From: Sinomonas mesophila
Lineage (GTDB): Bacteria > Actinomycetota > Actinomycetes > Actinomycetales > Micrococcaceae
Direction: 5' to 3'
NCBI RefSeq assembly: GCF_001999765.1
Contig: NZ_MTIC01000008.1
Location: 204,330-268,329 of the forward strand
Length of the DNA: 64,000 bases
Shown here: positions 19,956-29,038 of the stretch, piece after piece
Layout: every line of letters starts with the position of its first letter
How positions within the stretch are numbered: the stretch's first letter is position 1
The notes under the pieces: generated by a model
What the model was told of the DNA's origin: nothing
What the model saw: the letters and a program-made list of their open reading frames with translations, nothing else
Database searches by the model: none
Translations under genes and position numbers: made by a program

Positions 19956-20224
19956 CTAACGGAGCTTCAGTTCATTCGAGTGCACGCTTAGAATGGCCAT
20001 GCGGATCGACTTCTCTGGATTACTCGCCGTCACATGGCCCGGGTCGGTCACGACTTGCGCCGAGGCCGTGTAGCGTCCGTCCCGTGCATTCTCGCCGCTA
20101 TCGGCGACGATGATCTTGACCTCTTCATTCGAGTCATTGAGCAGGCCGCGGAAGGTCCGCTCTTCCGCCACCTCCGTGAGGCCCTGTCTGCGATTGCCTC
20201 GATGATCTCGGTCCTGTAGTCCAC
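19956..20224 (-). pseudogene. Small hypothetical protein, probable single frameshift
   Basis: The best ribosome-binding site (GGAGGG, four bases before a GTG at 20224) opens a frame starting VDYRTEIIEAIAD. Continuity with the downstream frame (VAEERTFRGLLNDSNEEV, ending at 19956) needs one base change near 20185. Joined, the product would be about 89 residues, soluble and mixed alpha/beta. I do not recognise it. A shorter intact protein from a GTG at 20171 is possible but has no ribosome-binding site. Confidence 0.45.
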
Positions 20225-20443
20225 GGCGCCCTCCAGATGCTGTAGATCAGGCGGTGGCTTGATCCTTACAACCGCCCGGAAGGACTCGATCTTCGACCGG
20301 CAAGGGTCACGTCTGCGAGGCGATTCGACTCAGGACTGTTGTCGTTCTATGGCGGACTGCACCACAGTACATTGCGCAGGACAGTCGCCGTCCGACCTGA
20401 AGACTCTCCGAGTTGGCTGCACAGTGCCCGAGATCAGCGCCGG

Positions 20444-20449
20444 TAGCAT
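20444..20449 (+). promoter_or_regulatory. Probable -10 box, leaderless methyltransferase transcript
   Basis: TAGCAT ends six bases before the GTG start at 20456, and no ribosome-binding site is present. The geometry equals that upstream of jetA. No convincing -35 box was seen. Confidence 0.45.
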
Positions 20450-20455
20450 TGAGGC

Positions 20456-21562
20456 GTGCCCTACACTGTCCATCGCGCTGCAGACTTCCGCAAGATCGAG
20501 CTCGCCCTGCTCCCTTCCGCGGAGGCCGTGACCTCTGATGCCATCGTGGCCCGCGGCGACTCGTTGGACCTACTTGCCCACGTTCCAGACGAGTCTGTGT
20601 CGCTGATCCTGACAGACCCGCCGTACCACTCCACGAAGAAGGACAACATCTACGGAGACAAGGCGTTCGAGGAGGATGAGCACTTCCTCGAGTGGATGGA
20701 GGCGTACGCCGTGCATTGGAAGCGCATCTTGAAACCGAACGGCACGATTTACCTCTTCTGCTCCGCCCAGATGTCGGCTCGGCTCGAGGTCATGATGTCT
20801 AAGTATCTTCGACCCATCAACCACATCACGTGGACCAAACCCAATGAACCTGGCTATGACGGGTGGAAGGGCAAAATGAACAAGGAGGCGCTGCGGCGCT
20901 GGTACCCGCACTCAGAGCGCATTCTCGTCTTCGAACAGGGTTCCTATGGCGACATGAATGCGATCCGGCGTTCTCCGCTAGGACAGTATTTGCTTGAGTG
21001 CCGAAAAAAGGCTGGCATGTCAGGGCATACGCTGACGGAAACTATCGGCGCGTATGGAAAAGTCAACCATGGCGGCGCGGTCGCGAATTGGGAGGCTGGC
21101 CGCAACATTCCTAGCCGGGAACAATACGCCAAGATCTGCGAAGCCATTGAGGCCACCGGTGCCGTCGAGAAGATGCTCCCTTATGAAGACATCGTCCGTC
21201 CCATGGACCTTCACGGCGGGATAGAGTTCACCGACGTCTGGAACTTCTACAGCGTGCGTCCGTTCAAGGGGAAGCACCCTGCCGAGAAGCCGCTCGACAT
21301 GCTCCGACACATCATCGGCGCCTCTAGCTATCCAGGTGACATCGTTCTTGACTGCTTCGCCGGCTCTGGAGCCACCGCCGTCGCGGCCCTACAGCTAGGG
21401 AGGCGCAGCGTCTGCATCGAAATTGAGGACCAGTGGATCGAGCGCATGCAGCGAGAGATACCTCGGACTGAGCGTCTTGGTGATGACGATCAGGTTCAGC
21501 GGCCAGCGAAGAAAAAGGGGGTCAGGCGCCCGGTGCTACCGGTTGACAGCCTCTTCGACTGA
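20456..21562 (+). CDS. Beta-class DNA N4/N6 methyltransferase with internal HTH-like insert
   Basis: The protein has 368 residues. DPPY is at 54-57 and the SAM-binding motif DCFAGSG at about 299-305, so the catalytic motif precedes the SAM motif, as in beta-class adenine/cytosine-N4 enzymes. Residues about 171-235 form an unusual insert: QYLLECRKKAGMSGHTL, then AVANWEAGRNIPS and YAKICEAI, which reads like an XRE-type helix-turn-helix. It converges on, and overlaps by 27 bp, a BstXI-like endonuclease gene. Together they make a type II restriction-modification pair. The insert may recognise the target sequence or control expression (inference). Confidence 0.88.
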   Translation: MPYTVHRAADFRKIELALLPSAEAVTSDAIVARGDSLDLLAHVPDESVSLILTDPPYHSTKKDNIYGDKAFEEDEHFLEWMEAYAVHWKRILKPNGTIYLFCSAQMSARLEVMMSKYLRPINHITWTKPNEPGYDGWKGKMNKEALRRWYPHSERILVFEQGSYGDMNAIRRSPLGQYLLECRKKAGMSGHTLTETIGAYGKVNHGGAVANWEAGRNIPSREQYAKICEAIEATGAVEKMLPYEDIVRPMDLHGGIEFTDVWNFYSVRPFKGKHPAEKPLDMLRHIIGASSYPGDIVLDCFAGSGATAVAALQLGRRSVCIEIEDQWIERMQREIPRTERLGDDDQVQRPAKKKGVRRPVLPVDSLFD

Positions 21563-22549
21563 AGCTGTCTCCTTTTCGAGGCGTGCCCAAGAGTCCCCGT
21601 TGCGGTCTAGGACGGACTTCATCCACTTGAGTGTGGGCATAATGCCTGCATCCTTCACAACCGTATTGCAGTGAGCATGTCCCCAGCCCAAGTTGTACGG
21701 CTTGTGCTGAAGCTTGCCAACGCGAAGCTCATCGATGTGAAAGAGAGTCACTTCGGTGAGGGTGAGGTCATACGTCTCACGCCCCGCTGCTTGATCTGCG
21801 CGCTTGAGGAAGTCGCTTACGGATAGCTCATCGAGACAAAGCGGACAGACAGTGTGGCGAGCCTGATTGATCAGGCGTGCATTGTGCAAACGGTCGACGT
21901 CCCAGAGGTCCATCTCCCTTGCCCGCTTCATTTGGGCAGCCTGTCGCTGCATGCGCGAGGGCCTGTTCATGCGGGGATCGTCCGGCATGTCCTCAACGTC
22001 GGCGCAGGCCCATATAAGACACTCGAGTTGGACCTTGGCGGCCTCAGCAGTCGCCTGTGACGCGTACTCGTAGACCCTAATGCCCGCACCACGCATCCGC
22101 GTCGTGTTGTAGCCGTGGACGATTTCCTCGCCCCCCTCGGCCGTGGTCGCGTGGATACGGGCCATGTAGGTTCCGCCGAGGGGAGCCGTCCGGCTAAAAG
22201 CGGGGGCAAAGGGAAGACCATTCTCCAGGCGTCCACCGCTCGGTCTGAAACTCCTCCACTGATAGCGCCGCCGATACAGGAGTAGCGCGTTCGTTCCGAG
22301 CGCTAACCCTTCCAGCGCCAAGACACCATCGGCATCAGACGTCGTGAAGTACCAGTCAGGCTCGATCAGGACGATAAACCCATTCTGATAGGTGCTGGTG
22401 CCGTCATCAGGTGACTTGCACGACGCCCACTGCTCCCATGGGATGACCACGCGGTTCCACCGCGTTACGCGGTTCTGATAGATCTCCCGGTGCGTTGCGC
22501 CGCGCGTGTAACCAGTCTTGGCAAGCTTCTCCTGGACAAGAGCCGGCAA
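21536..22549 (-). CDS. BstXI-like type II restriction endonuclease
   Basis: The protein begins near LPALVQEKLAKTGYTRGATHREIYQNRV. The TGxTRGA and EIYQNR elements and the following WEQW, FIVLIEP and YFTT segments resemble the BstXI endonuclease family as I remember it. The C-terminal region has CPLC (about residue 233), FHIDEL (about 271) and HAHCN (about 293), a treble-clef/HNH-like zinc site that could hold the nuclease centre. The start is uncertain: CTG (22558), TTG (22549, 22576) and upstream codons are possible near the GGGGGAGG at 22563-22570. It is tail-to-tail with the methyltransferase, the usual layout of a type II system. Confidence 0.65.
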   Translation of the reverse strand: MPALVQEKLAKTGYTRGATHREIYQNRVTRWNRVVIPWEQWASCKSPDDGTSTYQNGFIVLIEPDWYFTTSDADGVLALEGLALGTNALLLYRRRYQWRSFRPSGGRLENGLPFAPAFSRTAPLGGTYMARIHATTAEGGEEIVHGYNTTRMRGAGIRVYEYASQATAEAAKVQLECLIWACADVEDMPDDPRMNRPSRMQRQAAQMKRAREMDLWDVDRLHNARLINQARHTVCPLCLDELSVSDFLKRADQAAGRETYDLTLTEVTLFHIDELRVGKLQHKPYNLGWGHAHCNTVVKDAGIMPTLKWMKSVLDRNGDSWARLEKETASVEEAVNR

Positions 22550-22648
22550 TGACGGCAGTCGTCCTCCCCCATTCAATGACACGTTCTTAACCGTAATGCA
22601 TGCTGTGCCTGGGTCCACCTGCTGCGTGCGGACGGAATCACGGGCCCC

Positions 22649-24272
22649 CTCACACAAGCGCTGCCGCCCGCACCACCTCTCCCCCGATCACGGTCGCGGC
22701 CGCTGTGACCTCCCGGATCCCGCAGGATCAACTGCGAAGATGTCCTCGCTCAGGACCACGAAGTCCGCGAGCATGCCCCGGCGAGCGTCCCGACGTCGCC
22801 CTCGCGGCCCACGGCGTAGGCCGAGCCGTCCGTGTAGGCGCGCACGGCCTCCGCGACGCCCACCCGCTCGGCCGGGGCGAACTCCTGCCCCGAGGCGGTC
22901 CGGCGGTTGACGAGGTCGTGGATGCTCACGAACGGGTTGGCGTCAGACACGGGCGAGTCGGTCGAGCCGGGCACGGTCATCCCGGCGTCGAGCAGCGAGC
23001 GCATCCGGTACGTGCCTGCGGAGCGCTCGGGGCCGATGGCCTCGAGGATCCCGTCCCCGAAGTCGGAGATGAACACCCCCTGCGGGACGGGCACGATGCC
23101 GAGCTCGGCGCACCGGCGCACCTGGTCGTCCGTGGCGATCGCGAAGTGCTCGATCCGGTGCCGCACCCTCCGAGGGGCGATCCGCGGCGCCTCGGCGACG
23201 GAGTCGAGGACGTGGTCGATCGCCCGGTCACCGATCGCGTGCGTCGCCACCGCCCAGCCGGCGCGATGGAACGCGACGATCTGCTCGCGCAGCTCCTCGG
23301 GGGACAGCTGCAGGACGCCGAGGTTGTCCGGCTCGCCGCAGTAGCACTCGTGCACGGCGGCGGAGCGGCCGATGAGCGAGCCGTCGGAGATGACCTTGAC
23401 CGGGCCGAGCCGGAGGCGGTCGTCGCCGAGCCCGGTGCGGACGCCCATGTCGAAGGTCTTCCACCCCTCGGGGCCGTCGAGCTCGTGCAGCGCCGTGTGG
23501 AACGGCATGAGGGTCATCCGCGGCCGCACCCGGCCGGTCTCGACGGCGACCTGGTACGCGTGCACGTCGGCCCACCGGCGCGTCATCGTGCCGGAGGCGA
23601 TGACGCCGGGCTCGGTGATGCTCGTGAGGCCGTAGGAGACGGCCTGGTCCGAGGCGAGCTCGATCGCCGCCACCGCGTCGTCGATCGTGAGGTGGGTGGA
23701 GACCTCCCTGATCGGGTCCATGGCGCGCGCTCCTGCAGGAGCCCCTCGGCGCGGCCGGCGGCGTCGCGGAACACGCGCCCGCCGTCGATATCCGGGAACC
23801 GTCGGTCGGGGAAGCCGGCCAGCTCGAAGGCGCGCGTGTTCGCCACGAGCATGTGCGCCGAGACGTGCTCGACGATCGCGGGCCGGCCGCCGACGGCGCG
23901 GTCGACCGCCTCGGCGGTCGGGTGCTGCCCGCCCAGGAGGTTCTGGTCGTAGCCGGTGGCCTTCACCCAGGCGTCCGCCGGCAGCTGGGCGGCGCGCTCG
24001 GCGAGGCGTGCGTAGACGGTCTCGACCGACGTCACCCCGCGCAGGTCGACCATCGCGAGCCGGTGGCCTGTGAAGGACAGGTGGTGGTGGGCGTCGTGCA
24101 GGCCCGGGATGACCCGGGCGCCACCGAGGTCGTGGACCTCGCGCGCCTCGAGGCCGTCGATGTCGTCGACCGCGAGGATGCGGCCGCGGTGCACGGCCAG
24201 GATCGTCGCCTCGGGGTGCCCGGCGTCGCCGGTCCAGAACCGGCCGTTGGTGAACAGGGCGTCGATCTTCAC
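22649..24272 (-). pseudogene. YtcJ-like metal-dependent amidohydrolase, three frameshifts
   Basis: The GTG start at 24272 has AGGAAGG upstream. The N-terminal half carries the metal-site motif GLHDAHHHL. The second half carries KVISDGSL, THAIGDRAID, HRIEHFAIA and PGSTDSPVSDANPF, all typical of YtcJ-type exo-acting amidohydrolases. Frame changes are needed near 23725, 22783 and 22718; the restored frame would end at TGA 22649-22651, overlapping the start region of the endonuclease gene. As written, no active enzyme can be made. Its original substrate cannot be told. Confidence 0.8.
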
Positions 24273-24314
24273 AGTGTTCCTTCCTGAGTAGGGGGTGATG
24301 CGCGCGGCCGGTCA

Positions 24315-24350
24315 GCGGACGACGGCGGGCTGCGCGGCGCCGTCGTCCGC
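24315..24350. terminator. Perfect 13-bp hairpin, GGACGACGGCG family
   Basis: Arms 24315-24327 and 24338-24350 are perfectly complementary around a 10-base loop. It has no T-tract. It belongs to a repeated hairpin family also found at 26504, 27186 and 58120, and lies between two genes that diverge, so it may be a repeat rather than a terminator for either. Confidence 0.6.
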
Positions 24351-24488
24351 CGCGGCGGTGCGGCGGCAGACGTGGGCGAGGCCCCAGACGCCTGAGCCCA
24401 CGCTCCCCAAGGCGAGCAACGCCTCTCCTTGCACCGCAGGCTGACGCCGGGTAGGCGCCCGTCCGCCGCAGCGCGTAGCCTTGACAGG

Positions 24489-26345
24489 GTGACATCGCCC
24501 TTCGACGATCCCGAGTTCACTGCCCGACTTGCCCAGATGGGCGTCGTCCACACCCCCGGCATGGCGGCCCGGATGATGGATGAGCTCGCGCCGCTGCTCG
24601 CCACCGAAGGGATCGACCTCCACGACCTGGACGACGACGTCGACCTCAGCGAGGTCAACGAGGCGCTCGCCCGCGCGACCGAGCGTCACAACCTCACGCT
24701 GTTCACGCCCGTCGGCGCGCAGCGCGCCGGTGCCCTCGCGGTCCTGCGACTGTTCGCCGAGTCATTCGCCGAGGGCGATGAAGCCCGTGCCGCCGACGTG
24801 CTCGCAAGCGTCGAAAGCGATCCGGCGGGCGATGCGCCGGCAATCTCGCATGTCATCGGCGTCAGCCTCGGACTCCTCGACAGTTGGCACACCGACTCGG
24901 AACTGCGCGCAGCGCTCACGGCCACGCGCGTGCCGCGGTGGAACCGTGCAGCACGCGCTGCGGCGACGGATGTCCTCGCCCTCGCCCGCAAGGGGCGCGC
25001 GTTCGCGTCGCTGGCTAGCCTTCACCGGCACGGCGGGCTGGCGCTGTTCGAGGGATCCGTGCTCCTCGTCGCGGCGTCCCTCAGCGCGCGCGCCACGAGC
25101 GAGGAGGCGTCGGTGCGCGACCTCGCGGGGCGGGTGCTCGTGGACACCGGCTCGGGCCGACCTCCCGCGCCGGCTCTCCCGTCAGCAGCCTCCCCCCATC
25201 GGCCGGGAAGCAGCTTCATGCGCCCACAGGCAGCGGGCGACGCGAGAGGGCGGCGCCGAACTGACTCGGGGCGGGCCAGGGCCCGCAGCGCGCGGTCCGC
25301 CGACCGCGCGCTGCTGCGAGGCTTCGGCGCGTGGCTCGAAAGCGCGCCGTCGCTCGCCGCCCCCTCGGTTGACGACGAGCTGAAGGTGATGCAGGCGCTG
25401 GCGGACATCGCATGGGACCACCGTCTGGATCTGAACCGTGCCCGGGACGTCGAACCACTGATCGACCTCCTCTGGGACGCCGACGATCCCGAGAACCCCG
25501 AGGCGCTCGAGGCGGCGCTCGAGATGCTCCACGACTACGTGCACTTCCGCCTCGACGCCGGCCACGATCCGGGCGGATGGGAGGAGGCGCACGAGGCTGT
25601 CGAGGACGCGTTCGACGACTCCGGCGCCGGATCGGGACCCCTGGGTGCGATGCTGGAGGATGCGGAGAAGGTCGACCCGGATGCACGCCGCGGCGCTCTC
25701 GCGCAGACCCCGCTCATCGCGGCGGTGAAGGAGCTGCTCGAATGGGTCGGCACCGGCAGGCCGGCCACGCAGACCGGCGGTGTGCGTCGTGCCGACATCG
25801 AGAAGGTCGCGAAGATGCTGGGTATCCAGGCGGTCGGAGTCGCGAAACGCGTGGGCAATGAACGCGACGAGAATGCGCCCGTCCAGGCCCTGTCGATGGC
25901 CGAGGTTCCCCTGCTCGCACAGTGGTGGGAAGCGCTCTCGACCGCGCAGGTCATCCGGACCACCTCGTCCAGCGTCCGGCCCGGTCCCGCAGCCGCCGAA
26001 TGGAGCGCCGAGGCGCTTCCGCCGCTGGAACTGGCCGAGACGATCGCAGGGACATTCGTCGCCATGACTTTGGCGCACCCGATGAGCCAAGGCACCTTCG
26101 GCGCGCTCATTGTCAAGCAGTCCATGGTCCAGCTGATGCGCGCCCTGGCTCCCGAGGATCTCGAGGTCCCAGAGCTAGCCCTGCTCGGCCAGGGGCCCGT
26201 GTGGACAGTGCGGAACCTCGAACGTGCGGGCTTCTTCACCGGCGGCTCCTCGGATGGCCTTCAGGTCCCCGACGGGCTGCGGGCCTCTGTTGCCCGCGGG
26301 CTCCTCCTCGCCGTGGCGCTCCTCGCCGGAACCGAGGAGGGGTAG
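24489..26345 (+). CDS. Large hypothetical protein
   Basis: The GTG at 24489 gives 618 residues; the frame is open upstream but has no better start. The protein is acidic, alanine-rich and apparently soluble, with no signal peptide or membrane segment. Two helical halves are joined by a proline/arginine-rich, low-complexity linker at about residues 235-285, which may mark a domain border or an uncorrected double frameshift. The C-terminal half includes an acidic stretch (LLWDADDPENPEALEAALEML) and a possible HTH near RRADIEKVAKMLGIQAVGVAKRV. I do not recognise a family. It stands alone between two copies of the hairpin repeat. Confidence 0.65.
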   Translation: MTSPFDDPEFTARLAQMGVVHTPGMAARMMDELAPLLATEGIDLHDLDDDVDLSEVNEALARATERHNLTLFTPVGAQRAGALAVLRLFAESFAEGDEARAADVLASVESDPAGDAPAISHVIGVSLGLLDSWHTDSELRAALTATRVPRWNRAARAAATDVLALARKGRAFASLASLHRHGGLALFEGSVLLVAASLSARATSEEASVRDLAGRVLVDTGSGRPPAPALPSAASPHRPGSSFMRPQAAGDARGRRRTDSGRARARSARSADRALLRGFGAWLESAPSLAAPSVDDELKVMQALADIAWDHRLDLNRARDVEPLIDLLWDADDPENPEALEAALEMLHDYVHFRLDAGHDPGGWEEAHEAVEDAFDDSGAGSGPLGAMLEDAEKVDPDARRGALAQTPLIAAVKELLEWVGTGRPATQTGGVRRADIEKVAKMLGIQAVGVAKRVGNERDENAPVQALSMAEVPLLAQWWEALSTAQVIRTTSSSVRPGPAAAEWSAEALPPLELAETIAGTFVAMTLAHPMSQGTFGALIVKQSMVQLMRALAPEDLEVPELALLGQGPVWTVRNLERAGFFTGGSSDGLQVPDGLRASVARGLLLAVALLAGTEEG

Positions 26346-26503
26346 ACCTCTCCCGGCACCACCCAACGTGGCCCTGGTCGCGTCGAGGGTGCAATGTCGA
26401 TCGTCCTCGCCGAATATGGCAAGGCTTCGGAACACCCCTTCCCCACGGTCGTGGAGGACGCCTGGGCGCCGCCGCGGGGCACTGACTCGGCCCTCCGGCG
26501 GCG

Positions 26504-26541
26504 GGCGGACGACGGCGGGCGCGTACCCGCCGTCGTCCGCC
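26504..26541. terminator. Perfect 16-bp hairpin, GGACGACGGCGGG family
   Basis: Arms 26504-26519 and 26526-26541 pair perfectly around a six-base loop. It follows the large hypothetical gene by about 160 bp and may terminate it, although there is no T-tract. Confidence 0.6.
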
Positions 26542-26628
26542 TGACCCTGGCAGTGCACGAGCTCACGGCGAATGACGTCGTCGAGGCGGTGTGGATCGAT
26601 CCGCCCAGAGAACGCCAGAATTATGTAC

Positions 26629-26907
26629 ATGACAACCATCCCCGTCGCTAGCGCCCGCGCCGATCTCTCGAAGATCGTGGAGCGGGCCGAGCGTACTCAC
26701 GAGCGCTTCGACATCACGCGCAACGGCGAACGCGCGGCCGTCCTGCTCGGCGCCGACGACTACGACGGGCTCATCGAGACGGTGTCCATCCTCTCCGAGC
26801 CCGAAACGATGCAGGAGCTGAGGGAAGCCATCCACGACCTCAGCCTCGGGAAGGGCCACGATGAAGATGACGTCCGCGCGGCCATGAAGGCCGCCGGGCG
26901 CCTGTGA
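26629..26907 (+). CDS. Phd/YefM-family antitoxin
   Basis: The protein has 92 residues starting MTTIPVASARADLSKIVERA. The SxARxxLSxIV-type N-terminus and the RNGERAAVLLGADDYDGL segment are the DNA-binding Phd/YefM fold. The C-terminal half (about 55-92) is charged and would wrap the toxin. The ATG at 26629 fits the family length, though no clear ribosome-binding site precedes it. Its stop overlaps the toxin start (GTGA). Such antitoxins repress their own promoter, helped by the toxin. Confidence 0.88.
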   Translation: MTTIPVASARADLSKIVERAERTHERFDITRNGERAAVLLGADDYDGLIETVSILSEPETMQELREAIHDLSLGKGHDEDDVRAAMKAAGRL

Positions 26908-27173
26908 GCCGCTACACGGTCCGCTTCTCCCCGGCCGCGAAACGCGCCCTCACCGAAGGCCTCCCGGAAGCAGTCGCCGCAGCCGCCTTCGAACTCATCA
27001 CGGGTGCGCCCAGCGAGAACCCGCACCGGCTCGGAAAGCAGCTCGCAGAGCCGCTCTTCCCCCTGTACTCCGCCCGGCGAGGCACCTATCGCGTCATCTA
27101 CCGGCTCGACGACTCACGCCGGGAGCTTGAGGTCGTCGCGGTGACGCACCGAAAGGACGCATACCGGGCATAG
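26904..27173 (+). CDS. RelE/ParE-superfamily toxin
   Basis: The protein has 89 residues. YTVRFSPAAKRAL at the start, NPHRLGKQL in the middle and GTYRVIYRLDD with VAVTHRKDAY at the end are the standard RelE/YoeB-type pattern; the basic residues and terminal HRKDAY fit an mRNA-cleaving RelE toxin. The GTG start overlaps the antitoxin stop by four bases. As part of the defense island it may act in stabilisation or abortive infection (inference). Confidence 0.88.
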   Translation: MSRYTVRFSPAAKRALTEGLPEAVAAAAFELITGAPSENPHRLGKQLAEPLFPLYSARRGTYRVIYRLDDSRRELEVVAVTHRKDAYRA

Positions 27174-27185
27174 CAGCCCGGCGAG

Positions 27186-27221
27186 GCGGACGACGGCGGG
27201 TGGGCACCCGCCGTCGTCCGC
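27186..27221. terminator. Perfect 17-bp hairpin, GGACGACGGCGGG family
   Basis: Arms 27186-27202 and 27205-27221 are perfectly complementary with only two unpaired bases between. It lies 12 bp after the toxin stop and before the converging lyase remnant, a natural bidirectional terminator position. Confidence 0.65.
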
Positions 27222-27306
27222 TCACTCCCCAGGTAACCCTCGGCCTGCATCGGGTACGCGATGCCGCCCAGCGGCGTATCTGCCGCCGAAGGAGGCCCGC
27301 TCCGGC

Positions 27307-28388
27307 CTACCGCGTGCGCCCCGCGAGGACCTGCTTGGTCATCTCCCCCGCGCTCCCCAGGTAGCCGGAGGGGTCGCACAGCTCGTGGATGCGTCCGGCG
27401 CCGAGCTGCCCGACGAGGTCCTCGTGCCGCAGGAGCTCGTCCTCGAGGGTCGAGCCGGCCTCGATCGCCGCCTTGCACGCCCCGTACACGACCGTGTGCG
27501 CGCGCTGCCGACCGAGCCTGGGCGCGACGGCCATCATGACGGCCTCGGCGACGATGAGCCCGCCGGTGAGGTTCGTGTTCGCGCGCATCCGGTCCACGTC
27601 CACTTCGAGGCCGGAGAGCATGAACTCGGCCTGGTGCAGCGAGCTCGAGAGCAGCAGGAACGCCTCCGGCACAGTGGCCCACTCGAGGTGCCACGGGCCC
27701 CTGGCGCGCTCGAAGTCCTGGACCATCGCGTCGAGCATCGTCGAGGACTTGTCCCGCAGCAGCTTCGCCGCGGCGAGCATGAGCTCGCACGAGATCGGGT
27801 TGCGCTTCTGCGGCATGGTCGAGCTTGCCCCCCTGGCCCATGACGAACGGCCCGGCCAGTTCGCCGTACTCCGAGGAGCACATGAGCATGACATCGAGGG
27901 CGATCTTCCCCACCGACGCCCCGACCGCCGCGAACAGCGACACGAGCTCGGCGAGCCCGGCCCACACCACGTGCCACGTGATCTCCGGGTCGCGGAGCCC
28001 GAGCTCCGCCGCGAGCGCGGCCCGCACCCGCAGGCCCGTCGCCGAGTGACGCGAGCGTCCCCGCGGCCCCGCCGAACTGGACCATGAGCGCGCGCCCCCG
28101 GCGGCCTGGTCGAGCCGCTCGGCGTGCCGGTCCAGCGCCGAGAGCCACACCGCGGCCTGGAACCCGAACGTCACCGGCAGGCGGTGCTGGAGGTGCGTGC
28201 GCCCGGCCGCGAGCGTTTTCAGGTGCGCCTCGGCCAGGGCCGCGAGGGCGCGGCGGACGCCGTCGAGCTGCGCGCGCGGGAGCCCGACGCAGGCCCGGCA
28301 CTGGAGCATCGTGGCGGTGTCCATGATGTCCTGAGTCGTTGCGCCCCAGTGGAAGTACCCGCACGGAGGAGCTGGGCACATGGGTCAA
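27307..28388 (-). pseudogene. Fumarase/aspartase-superfamily lyase, 5'-truncated and frameshifted (C-terminal copy)
   Basis: Homology begins at about 28366 with GYFHWGATTQDIMDTATMLQ and ends at the natural stop at 27307. The superfamily signature SSTMPQKRNP is present, followed by the long C-terminal helices. At least three frame changes (near 28100, 28050 and 27830) break it, and the first about 100 residues are missing. The closest relatives would be 3-carboxy-cis,cis-muconate cycloisomerase or adenylosuccinate-lyase-like enzymes. The missing N-terminal part is seen again at 34498-34951, with an overlapping middle portion. Confidence 0.8.
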
Positions 28389-29038
28389 ATGTCTGAGTCG
28401 CGGCGAGAGCGTGAGGCTGCGGCCAAGAAACGAGTACAGGCAAGTGTTGGCCTAGAGCAACTTCCCTTGAAAAAGTGTTTGGGCAGGAAGGAATGCCGCG
28501 GACATAACGGTGTAGGTCCAAGGTGCAAGAGGCCGTAAGTGCGGCTGAAGGAACATATTGGGGGGACTTTCTTCTCATGACCTGCCAAGTCATCATCAAC
28601 AGCGAGGCGTTTGTCCTGGCCCACTCCGCCGCCCGCAGTCCGCCCGGAGCCTCGCGTTCCTGGCCGGGCTTGCTGGCCCTCGGCGAACGCGTCTCTGGCC
28701 AAGCTCGGTCTCGCACACAGGCCGACGTCGACTTCACCACTCCGGGAGCTTCTATCGCCGTGTGTGCTGTCTGGGCTCCTAGACCCATCCAGCGCTGCTT
28801 AGTATTGGTCCACCGATCGAGGCTTATCGCTGCCGCGAAGCAGGTCTGCGATGCTCCAGGTGAATTGGGCACGGTTGGACACTCCGTGTGGGCCCCATGA
28901 TGATGAGTCAGACGAGTAGAGCTCATAGTCTTCGATGCCGATGCTACGTACCGTAGCTATTAGACAACTTACCCGGATCCAGCTAATGTCAGCTCTCGGC
29001 CCGGGAACACCTCGGGCCGCTCGCACCTATGGGGAATC
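28389..29038. other. Non-coding stretch with a decayed leader-repeat copy
   Basis: No credible gene was found here on either strand. Bases 28428-28500 resemble the leader repeats at 43112 and 46258: ACGAGTACAGGCAAGTGT, then TGAAAAAGT and GGAATGCCGCGG with the same 20-base spacing as at 46.3 kb. The downstream hairpin part of the repeat is not preserved, so this copy is probably degenerate. It may mark the left boundary of the inserted 6-kb segment. Confidence 0.5.

Noticed and set aside
22600..23952. 450-codon plus-strand frame opposite the amidohydrolase
   Set aside because: It is a shadow; the minus strand shows clear amidohydrolase motifs despite frameshifts.
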